DNA from: JAUUZT01 sp964654015
GTDB taxonomy: Bacteria > Chloroflexota > Dehalococcoidia > GIF9 > AB-539-J10
Assembly: GCA_964654015.1 (NCBI GenBank)
Contig: CAZZHQ010000074.1
Location: 1 to 11,843, forward strand
Reading direction: 5' to 3'
Length of the DNA stretch: 11,843 nucleotides
The translations under genes and the position numbers were made by a program. The notes under the pieces are model-generated. The model searched no databases and was not told the DNA's origin. It saw nothing but the letters and a program-made list of their open reading frames with translations. Below are positions 7,089 to 11,843 of the stretch, piece by piece; the stretch's first letter is position 1, and every line of letters begins with the position of its first letter.

Positions 7089-7796
7089 ATGGAAGAGCAA
7101 CTGAAAGTTCTGCTAATTGAGGACGATAGTGAGATCGTAGAATCTGTTGCTGCTGTATTTGGGCTCAGGTGGTCCGAGACCAAATTAATCTCCACTATGT
7201 ACGGCGGAAAAGGAATTGAACTGGCCAGGACCGAGTCCCCAGACATCATTATACTCGACCTTGGACTCCCTGACACGGACGGCTTTCAAGTACTGCGCCA
7301 GATTCGTAGTTTCAGTAATATACCAGTAGTTATCCTCACCGTAATGGGAGAGGAGACAGATAAAATCAGAGGACTGGAATTAGGAGCCGACGATTATATT
7401 GTTAAGCCTTTTTCACCTGGTGAGTTATTGGCCCGGGCAAGAGCTGTACTTCGCCGCAGTCATACCTCTGGGGCAACGGGTGAAGCTAATGGAAAACCTG
7501 TCATTAGGGGAAAGTTAAGAATGGATTTTACCAGCCAGGAAGTCAGTCTTGGTGATAAAGTGCTTAAGATCAGCCCTACCCAATATGAAATACTCCATGA
7601 GCTGGTGACCAATGAGAATAAGGTAGTATCCATAAAGAAACTCTTACAGAAGATTGGGCGCGCAGAGCAAGCTACTGATATCAAATATCTCGATGTAAAC
7701 GTGAAGAGACTAAAGGAGATGATAGAGATAGAAGTTGGGCACACGGTTATATTCGTGGAAGAGAATGGGAAAGGCTATAAGTTCCTTGGCGGGTAG
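7089..7796 (+). CDS. Orphan OmpR-like response regulator, paralogue of 4163-4843
   Basis: A 235-residue regulator. The receiver has E11/D12/D13, D57 in IIILDLGLPD, T and K (VKPF) in place, so it should be phosphorylated. It closely tracks the other regulator over the receiver (shared RW, IST, GLPD-GF--LRQIR-FS, GLELGADDY). The C-terminal part (ISPTQYEIL..., NVKRLKEMIE, GKGYKF) keeps the winged-helix outline but diverges in the recognition region. I chose the ATG at 7089: an upstream in-frame TTG at 7011 lies before the promoter -10, and the added residues are not receiver-like. The 13-base spacing to GAGGAGG is long. It has no kinase of its own, so cross-talk with the kinase at 4848-6668 is plausible. 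It is probably co-transcribed with the small membrane protein 30 bases on. Confidence 0.92.
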   Translation: MEEQLKVLLIEDDSEIVESVAAVFGLRWSETKLISTMYGGKGIELARTESPDIIILDLGLPDTDGFQVLRQIRSFSNIPVVILTVMGEETDKIRGLELGADDYIVKPFSPGELLARARAVLRRSHTSGATGEANGKPVIRGKLRMDFTSQEVSLGDKVLKISPTQYEILHELVTNENKVVSIKKLLQKIGRAEQATDIKYLDVNVKRLKEMIEIEVGHTVIFVEENGKGYKFLGG

Positions 7797-7826
7797 GCCT
7801 ATTGAATCTTCATTGGGAGAGGTATA

Positions 7827-8030
7827 TTGCCTAAGAAACCAATAACTTGGATTGGCTCGATTATCATCCTGGCTGCTGGTATTTTTTGTTGTCTGGCTTT
7901 ATTCCAGTACAGGGATAAGATGACGGCTGCCGGTACACAATCTCAACTGCTAACTGCTGCCGTATTTATTGCGCCTGTCCTGGCTGCTCTAGCTATCTTC
8001 CTCTGGTATTATTTTAACGAAAGAGGCTAA
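7827..8030 (+). CDS. Small two-TM protein of unknown function
   Basis: 67 residues. It has two hydrophobic segments at about 8-27 (WIGSIIILAAGIFCCLALF) and 43-64 (TAAVFIAPVLAALAIFLWYY), joined by a short polar loop; the ends are charged. The start is TTG with GGGAGAGG four bases upstream; there is no better start in frame. It lies 30 bases after the orphan regulator on the same strand with no terminator between, so it probably belongs to that operon. A role as accessory or feedback partner of the membrane kinase is possible but is only inferred from position. Confidence 0.65.
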   Translation: MPKKPITWIGSIIILAAGIFCCLALFQYRDKMTAAGTQSQLLTAAVFIAPVLAALAIFLWYYFNERG

Positions 8031-8461
8031 AGTAGTCAGGGAGAACGAAAAGGTTATGTCCCCTGCTTGCTCCTGGCTTTCCTCTTTGAGTGTTCTTCTT
8101 TATCTACTACGCCTGCTCTTGAGGTAACAACGGTTAGCTTCTGGCTGATAGTATAATTAATGACAGTATGCCTGACCGATTGTACAGTTGACTGTCCTCA
8201 AGTCTTTATCGCAGGTTATGTGGCTACCCTTCCTTATATGTTATGTCAACCTCTGCTTGCTATGTCTAACTTTCGCCCGTATGCGGGTAGAAGTACTCAC
8301 CTGCTGAACGGTTTCCCCATGTAGTCACTGGTTCCGAGGGCCGGAGCATCACACCGGGTAGTTATTTCGCTTCTTCCGGTTAAGCCTAATTGCAGGAATA
8401 TTAGAGGGCGCTCGCATAAAGTAAAGAATTGTGCCTTCTGAATTATCAAGAGGCGTTGCGC
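8031..8461. other. 430-bp gene-free stretch with a direct repeat
   Basis: No credible coding frame on either strand. An imperfect direct repeat is present: GTTATGTC plus CTGCTTGCT at 8053-8071 and again at 8240-8261 (3-bp longer spacing), with a third partial GTTATGTG at 8215. Also a CCCG-TATG-CGGG hairpin near 8277-8288. It could be structured RNA or remains of an element; I found no diagnostic motif. Confidence 0.45.
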
Positions 8462-9034
8462 TTAATCAAGATAGGCAACAAAGACAACCTCTTCAGTTTG
8501 TGGCTCTATGTAGTAAACGCTGTTATCAATTATGACCAGGTTAACAGCATGGAGGCTCTGACTGGGTGGCAGCGGATTTGTAAAAAGTGCGTTATACTCG
8601 CTCTCTCCAATGACCTGGAAGGACATGATGTAACCATCCGCCAGCGCCTCATATTGCAGCTCTAATGCGTAATCATCACAATCTACTGTAGTGTCCGGCG
8701 ATTGGAAATAGACTCTAGTAGCATTACTCTTATCTTCCAGCCACTGCTTTAGCCCATTAAGATCACTGAAATTGCGCAGCTCAACCGGTACATTTTCTAT
8801 TCGCTCGATATATTTGACCTCAGTTACAGGCCGGTCAATATACTGGACTGTGTGGGTTTCGACTACCTGGCATTTAACTCCAAGACTGTAGTCTGTGTTA
8901 GTGCTTGCCGCGGCTGGTTGTTCAGAAGTAACCAGACTGACAAAGATACCAATAGAGAATGCTAAAATCGGTAATACCACCACAACTAAAGCCTTTAAAG
9001 CTATGGCCATCTTATTGCTTCTCTTACTTTTCAT
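8462..9034 (-). CDS. Membrane-anchored LapG/transglutaminase-like cysteine peptidase
   Basis: A 190-residue protein. A basic N-terminus and one TM at about 10-35 place the rest outside the membrane. Residues about 55-85 are a charged stalk (VEThTVQYIDRPVTEVKYIER). The catalytic core has C119 in DCDDYALELQYEAL, H162 in LHAVNLVII and a third acidic position, E177 in YYIEP. DC-(E/D)-DYA followed by H-x-VN resembles bacterial transglutaminase-like cysteine proteinases (LapG group), which cleave surface adhesins, although here the third residue would be Glu rather than Asp. The strong AAGGGGG is nine bases before the ATG. Not part of a visible operon. The fold assignment is fairly firm; substrate and activity are unknown. 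Confidence 0.7.
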   Translation of the reverse strand: MKSKRSNKMAIALKALVVVVLPILAFSIGIFVSLVTSEQPAAASTNTDYSLGVKCQVVETHTVQYIDRPVTEVKYIERIENVPVELRNFSDLNGLKQWLEDKSNATRVYFQSPDTTVDCDDYALELQYEALADGYIMSFQVIGESEYNALFTNPLPPSQSLHAVNLVIIDNSVYYIEPQTEEVVFVAYLD

Positions 9035-9086
9035 CTTAGCTTGCCCCCTTACTTTGACTTTCTGGTTTCATCATATAGCTAAGATG
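9032..9086 (-). promoter_or_regulatory. Inverted repeat covering the start codon of the cysteine peptidase
   Basis: CATCTTAGCT (9032-9041) and AGCTAAGATG (9077-9086) form a perfect 10-bp inverted repeat with a 35-base loop. In the minus-strand mRNA the 3' arm contains the ATG itself, and the AAGGGGG ribosome site sits in the loop next to it. Folding would hide the start codon, suggesting translational control; alternatively it is a protein operator. Confidence 0.55.
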
Positions 9087-9153
9087 CGAAATATAAGCTT
9101 AATATCCTTGCGGGGCTTCTAAACATTTTCTGAATATTTTCAGGCAATAAAAG

Positions 9154-9180
9154 GGGGTACACTCAAAGGGAGTGTATCCC
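9154..9180 (-). terminator. Intrinsic terminator, minus strand
   Basis: An 11-bp stem with one G-U pair (9154-9164 with 9170-9180, 5-base loop) is followed on the minus strand by CTTTTATT. It would end transcripts coming from the helix-turn-helix gene and the membrane-protein remnant, separating them from the cysteine peptidase. On the plus strand no T-run follows. Confidence 0.8.
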
Positions 9181-9482
9181 TGATGTCTCAAGGGATATTT
9201 AAGGGGATTGGGAGCCGGGAGACTTGGGATCGGACTCCGGTCATCCCTTTCCCAATGGCCTACTGGTACCCGGTGCGGTTTTCTGTTTACGAGTAAGAAA
9301 GTGCAGTCTATAAAACAGGAACACCCTCTTAAAGATTCCTATTGTGGTCCTGGCATCCAGGATGAAGGTTTTAAAGATGATGAGAAATACAGCTATGGGT
9401 GGTAATTTTTTACCCGGACTACTTACCGGGCACAGTCAATTGGTGTCATAATGCAGCAACATTAAGATAAAGGAGGGAAGCA
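9181..9482. other. Gene-free stretch
   Basis: No supportable gene. Two adjoining short hairpins lie near the end: GGTAA/TTACC (9401-9405, 9410-9414) and CCCGG/CCGGG just after it. These compete for a few shared bases. Nothing ties them to a known element. Confidence 0.4.
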
Positions 9483-9617
9483 GTGGTTAACCAAAACTCA
9501 AAACAGCCGGAAGGGGGGCTAGCTTCCCTCTCTCCTGAAGCTCTGGATCAGCTTTGCGACCTGATTATTGCAAAGCTAGAGGGGAGGAATCCACGAGGAC
9601 TGGCTTCCCAAGCATGA
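9483..9617 (+). CDS. Possible 44-residue protein, perhaps the stub of a longer gene
   Basis: A GTG start with an excellent AAAGGAGGG six bases upstream. The product has a polar N-terminus, then SLSPEALDQLCDLIIAKLEG, an amphipathic helix of the kind seen at the N-terminus of larger cytoplasmic proteins. The stop overlaps an ATG (ATGA) opening a 64-codon frame, but that frame looks like the complement of the membrane-protein remnant on the other strand. GAGGGAAGC of the ribosome site (9473-9481) can pair with 9522-9530 inside the coding part. Family not recognised. Confidence 0.4.
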   Translation: MVNQNSKQPEGGLASLSPEALDQLCDLIIAKLEGRNPRGLASQA

Positions 9618-9852
9618 TACCCATACCCAGACCAATCGCTATATATCGAAACAGTTTGTCTTTCCTGATACTAAAGATACTCTTAATACTTAACTTGTTT
9701 TGGTACACGTGCCATAACGATAGTGCCAAGATGATAAAATATACTGCAGGTAGTAGAAACTCTTGGTTAATAAAGAACCAAGGGAGGGAAGAGGTAAACA
9801 GGATATAGTGGGTAAGTGGCGCCAGCGATCCAGCAGAATTAGTTACCGCAGG
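9565..9852 (-). pseudogene. Remnant of a polytopic membrane protein (CPBP-like?)
   Basis: A 95-codon open frame on the minus strand with no start codon. It reads as natural membrane-protein sequence: PLTHYILFTSSLPWFFI, then LLPAVYFIILALSLWHVY, a basic loop (SIRKDKLFRY), then IAIGLGMGIMLG, and stops abruptly. The pattern resembles the N-terminal part of CAAX/CPBP-type intramembrane protease proteins, but the catalytic glutamate motifs are absent, so the family is uncertain. Both ends appear lost, and a plus-strand ORF overlaps its end. It lies between the helix-turn-helix gene and the terminator at 9154-9180. Confidence 0.4.
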
Positions 9853-9944
9853 TCACTCCCGTTGGTTACCATCATTCCAGGCTTCACTCTAAGACAACAT
9901 AGAAAAGGTCACAAAATCTATACCATGCGAAGTCTTCATACCCT

Positions 9945-10475
9945 CTATACTTTTTGTTTCCTTCGCTTCCATTTGATTACTGCACCTCTTGAAAGACACT
10001 CGCCTGGACTAATCCCTGCTTCTCTTAACCGGTGTCGAACAGTAATTGGATTACAACCCAGAGTTTGTGCAATCTCTCCAATTAGCAACTCATCATGGTA
10101 GAGACTAAGAACCCTCTCAACTGTTATGTCATCACGGCGGTGTAGTCTCCCCCGCCAGTCGATCTTCATGCTCCTCGAAAAACACTCGCCGGCACTAATC
10201 CCTGCTTCTCTTAATCGCTTGGTAACAGTGCTCGTACAACAGCCCAAGATTGGAGCTATTTCTTTTATTAATAAATCACGATGATAAAGCTCAAGCACTT
10301 TGTCTACAGTTACATCACTCCGATAATGAGGAGGCTTTCTCTTCCTTGTTAACCCAGCGCTCTTCGCAATCTGGTGAACTCTCTGCTTTGAGCAGTGGAC
10401 AATGCTCCCTATCTTCGTATAGCTCGCGTCAGGATAATCCAAAAGAAGGCTTAATACTTGCTGTCTTATTCCCAT
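9945..10475 (-). CDS. Protein of three helix-turn-helix units
   Basis: 176 residues, basic, no TM. An N-terminal HTH (about 5-45, YTKIGSIVHCSKQRVHQIAKSAGL) is followed by two homologous 62-residue repeats (about 53-114 and 115-174). Each has V-(D/E)-(K/R)-VL-LYH--LLI-EIA--LGC---TV--RLREAGIS-GEC-SR. The HTH resembles that of resolvase/Hin-type DNA-binding domains, but no catalytic domain is present. It likely binds DNA at several half-sites; the target is unknown. The ATG has only a weak GGTG site. An inverted repeat over its own promoter suggests autoregulation. Not recognised as a named family. Confidence 0.75.
   Translation of the reverse strand: MGIRQQVLSLLLDYPDASYTKIGSIVHCSKQRVHQIAKSAGLTRKRKPPHYRSDVTVDKVLELYHRDLLIKEIAPILGCCTSTVTKRLREAGISAGECFSRSMKIDWRGRLHRRDDITVERVLSLYHDELLIGEIAQTLGCNPITVRHRLREAGISPGECLSRGAVIKWKRRKQKV
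9997..10218 (-). repeat. 186-bp internal duplication in the HTH gene
   Basis: The stretch at 9997-10032 recurs at 10183-10218 (offset 186 bp, 62 codons) with only two or three changes, over the codons for RLREAGIS-GEC. The rest of each unit is more diverged, so the duplication is old with a conserved or converted core. Confidence 0.75.
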
Positions 10476-10510
10476 TTATATCACCAAAGCTAAGTCATAC
10501 ACCTTCGCTA

Positions 10511-10545
10511 CCTGAACATTTTATCCAAGCTATTCGTTCAGGCAA
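10511..10545 (-). promoter_or_regulatory. Promoter of the HTH gene with flanking inverted repeat
   Basis: On the minus strand TTGCCT (10545-10540), 16-bp spacer, TAAAAT (10523-10518). A perfect 7-bp inverted repeat, CCTGAAC (10511-10517) and GTTCAGG (10536-10542), brackets the -10 and overlaps the -35, the position of a repressor operator. The gene start is about 36 bases past the expected transcription start. Confidence 0.5.
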
Positions 10546-10887
10546 ACCACTCCAGTTCAGTCCGGATGTTTTGGTAATAGGCCTGCCCATTCTCGGAGAG
10601 GTCGTGGTGTGACAGGAATTGGCCAATGAGCTGGGCTAGAGTCAATAATAACTTTTACCAATTGTATTTGCTCCAATATTGACCTTCATTCTATCGTTAT
10701 AACAATCCGGCCAATTCAGACCACTTGCCGGTTTCAATCGAAAACTAAATCTCATGCTACGGAAGAAAGCAAGTTCATTAGTTAGCCTCGGTAATTCCGA
10801 CTGCTGGATAGTTTACCTTACCGGATTTCATTTGACAATAGGTTATTTTCTCAAATCACAGTTTATACGTATATTCTCTGTTGCCTA
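10546..10887. other. Gene-free spacer
   Basis: About 340 bases without a supportable gene. A TTGACA at 10832-10837 has no -10 at proper distance. A plus-strand frame running in from the HTH region ends at 10612, but its first part is the shadow of the HTH gene. Confidence 0.4.
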
Positions 10888-10916
10888 TTATCACGTTAGG
10901 CTGTTAGTGTTATAAT
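10888..10916 (+). promoter_or_regulatory. Strong extended -10 promoter
   Basis: TTATCA (10888-10893), 17-bp spacer, a perfect TATAAT (10911-10916) preceded by TGT. It is followed about 20 bases later by AAAGGGG and an ATG at 10950, so the whole expression signal is intact. Confidence 0.75.
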
Positions 10917-10949
10917 CAATAGGATTAACGAAAATTAAAGGGGTGAAAA

Positions 10950-11066
10950 ATGGAAGACATGAATATCAATACTAATAAGACTGAGGTCTGTGGTTCGAGA
11001 CCACAATGGCCCACTTTTGTCCCCACTCCTCGGAGGTCTCGCCTTCTAGTGAAGCCACATAATTAG
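10950..11066 (+). CDS. Short ORF behind a perfect promoter, probably a truncated gene
   Basis: An ATG six bases after AAAGGGG and downstream of a consensus-like promoter. The first 12 codons (MEDMNINTNKTE) look like a normal protein start. The rest translates a tRNA 3'-end-like sequence and then proline/arginine-rich text that does not look selected as protein, to a TAG after 38 codons. Best reading: the beginning of a gene whose body was replaced by a recombination junction, although a genuine small peptide cannot be excluded. Confidence 0.4.
   Translation: MEDMNINTNKTEVCGSRPQWPTFVPTPRRSRLLVKPHN
10984..11013 (+). other. tRNA 3'-end-like sequence (T-arm plus acceptor strand)
   Basis: AGGTC (variable-loop length), then a perfect 5-bp T-stem TGTGG/CCACA around TTCGAGA (10989-11005), then ATGGCCC and A, followed by CTTTT. 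This is the layout of a tRNA 3' end; tRNAs with a GGGCCAT acceptor would fit. No matching 5' half, D-arm or GGGCCAT was found upstream, so it is not a full tRNA. The last T-loop base (A) is atypical. An attachment-site remnant is possible. A GGTCT/AGACC hairpin is an alternative explanation. Confidence 0.4.
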
Positions 11067-11143
11067 CTCAGCTTCATTGCCACTGGTTAGATGCCAACAT
11101 AAAGAGTTCCCCCTAAACGAACTGGTAGAAGATGCGGACCTGC

Positions 11144-11172
11144 TTGATTAAGTATGAAAAGCATGATATAAT
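11144..11172 (+). promoter_or_regulatory. Sigma-70 promoter of the AbrB-like gene
   Basis: TTGATT (11144-11149), 17-bp spacer, perfect TATAAT (11167-11172) with the extended TGA just before it. Transcription should begin near 11179, 28 bases ahead of the chosen ATG. Confidence 0.75.
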
Positions 11173-11206
11173 ACACTATTCGTATCCTTCAGGGAGGGTA
11201 ACTGAA

Positions 11207-11482
11207 ATGGAAAGAGGCTTCTTCAAGCACGACGCGCCTAAATTTTATGGGGCAACAACAGTTGGCGAGCGAGGTCAGGTGGTTATACCGGCTGAAGCAC
11301 GCAGGGATTTTGAAATGACGCCGGCTACCAAGCTGCTTGTATTTGGTAGCCGAGGCCATGGTGGGCTCATGCTTACCAAGGCTGAAGCTGTTTCGGAATT
11401 CATCACCACGGCTACCGGAATGCTTACTCGTTTTGAAGAAATGCTTAAAATGGATAGGAATTCAGACGAGGGTATTAAATAA
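11207..11482 (+). CDS. AbrB/SpoVT-type transcriptional regulator
   Basis: A 91-residue protein. The swapped-hairpin AbrB DNA-binding domain occupies about 14-57, with TTVGERGQVVIPAEARRDFEM and then LLVFG...LTKAE. A helical tail (SEFITTATGMLTRFEEMLK) probably mediates multimerisation. The ATG at 11207 was chosen because GGGAGGG lies just upstream and the promoter -10 at 11167-11172 excludes the further in-frame start at 11132. It is followed after 80 bases by an ABC transporter ATPase on the same strand, which it probably regulates as first gene of the operon (inference). Confidence 0.88.
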   Translation: MERGFFKHDAPKFYGATTVGERGQVVIPAEARRDFEMTPATKLLVFGSRGHGGLMLTKAEAVSEFITTATGMLTRFEEMLKMDRNSDEGIK

Positions 11483-11562
11483 CACATATTCATATATTTT
11501 TATATGCTTGCCGATTGAGCTTGAGGCGCTGACTAAGTCGCTAAAAGAAGAAGGGGAAAGAA

Positions 11563-11843
11563 ATGGAAGTAATCAAATCAAGAAATCTTGTGAAAAGGTT
11601 TGGTAAGTTAGAGGCGGTGAAGGGTGTTTCTTTTGGAGTTCAGGAGGGTGAGATATTCGGTTTCCTGGGCCCCAATGGCGCCGGTAAAACAACCACTATT
11701 AACATGCTATGCACGCTACTCGCACCTACCGCAGGGGAGGCAATAGTCAATGGTTTTAATGTAGTTAAAGAGCGCGACCAAGTACGGAGATCAATCGGCC
11801 TGGTCTTTCAGGAGCCGGCGCTGGATGACTATCTGACGGCGGA
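11563..11843 (+). CDS. ABC transporter ATP-binding protein, DrrA/CcmA type, truncated by the window end
   Basis: 93 codons are visible. The N-terminus VIKSRNLVKRFGKLEAVKG is typical, with Walker A GPNGAGKTT at about 38-46 and the Q-loop in VFQEPALDDYLTA near 84-93. The signature, Walker B and H-loop lie beyond the window. The type fits the ATPase of daunorubicin/antibiotic-type or ABC-2 exporters, whose permease usually follows. The ATG has AAGGGG about nine bases upstream. It is in line with the AbrB-like gene. Substrate unknown. Confidence 0.92.
   Translation, partial: MEVIKSRNLVKRFGKLEAVKGVSFGVQEGEIFGFLGPNGAGKTTTINMLCTLLAPTAGEAIVNGFNVVKERDQVRRSIGLVFQEPALDDYLTA

Noticed and set aside
8031..8461. 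Group II intron or other catalytic RNA on the minus strand
   Set aside because: Flavour of the sequence only; no domain V-like hairpin and no reverse transcriptase found.
9208..9405. Plus-strand frame of 65 codons
   Set aside because: A TTG start with a ribosome site almost touching it, and a composition unlike a protein; no recognisable feature.
10250..10612. Plus-strand frame of 120 codons
   Set aside because: Its first part is antisense to the repeated HTH gene; the tail beyond 10476 has no independent start signal.
11056..11100. tRNA 5'-half-like motifs (TTAGCTCAG, TGGTTAGA) after the tRNA 3'-like sequence, suggesting a permuted tRNA
   Set aside because: The two D-arm parts are separated by about 12 extra bases, and the preceding bases cannot pair with the ATGGCCC acceptor strand.
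11337..11606. Frame of 89 codons overlapping the AbrB-like and ABC genes
   Set aside because: It overlaps two well-supported genes in another frame and lacks its own ribosome site; the tail LPIELEALTKSLKEEGER is protein-like but unsupported.
1..11843. CRISPR array
   Set aside because: No set of short identical repeats with regular unique spacers; the repeats present are protein-domain duplications and 11-bp regulatory boxes.

Overview
The window looks like a chromosomal piece from a bacterium of the Chloroflexota, possibly Dehalococcoidia-like. This is inferred from the combination of SipW-type signal peptidases, paired TasA/CalY-like surface proteins with 'AYFSD-ETSTGNTL' signal regions, fibronectin type III modules of the 'DWDDN...YNIYRS' type and OmpR-family signalling. 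No rRNA or other phylogenetic marker is present, so the taxon is a guess.

Left third (1-3678, all minus strand): a secretion and surface-fibre cluster. In transcription order it holds a SipW-type signal peptidase, a TasA-like protein, a second TasA-like protein, a second SipW-type peptidase and a large FN3-repeat surface protein that runs off the window. All three secreted products carry SipW-cognate-style N-termini. Upstream of the cluster lie three exact TTACA boxes plus one degenerate copy at perfect 11-bp spacing, the layout recognised by tandem OmpR/PhoB-class response regulators.

Centre (4163-8030): a CHASE4-HAMP-histidine kinase and its OmpR-family regulator (minus strand). Divergent from them, behind a strong promoter, are a second, paralogous regulator with a diverged DNA-binding domain and a tiny two-TM protein. 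A possible small membrane ORF without a normal start codon lies between the fibre cluster and the kinase operon.

Right part (8031-11066): accessory and partly decayed. It has a membrane-anchored LapG-like cysteine peptidase whose start codon is inside a perfect 10-bp inverted repeat, a clear minus-strand terminator, a membrane-protein remnant, and a protein built of three helix-turn-helix units whose promoter is flanked by a perfect inverted repeat. It also has a perfect promoter and RBS driving a short ORF that reads through a tRNA 3'-end-like sequence.

Right end (11132-11843, plus strand): a strong promoter, an AbrB-type regulator and the first 93 codons of a drug/antibiotic-type ABC transporter ATPase.

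Working model (inference): the CHASE4 two-component system senses an extracellular cue and controls the SipW/TasA/FN3 surface matrix. The second regulator and the cysteine peptidase are candidates for further control or release of that matrix.
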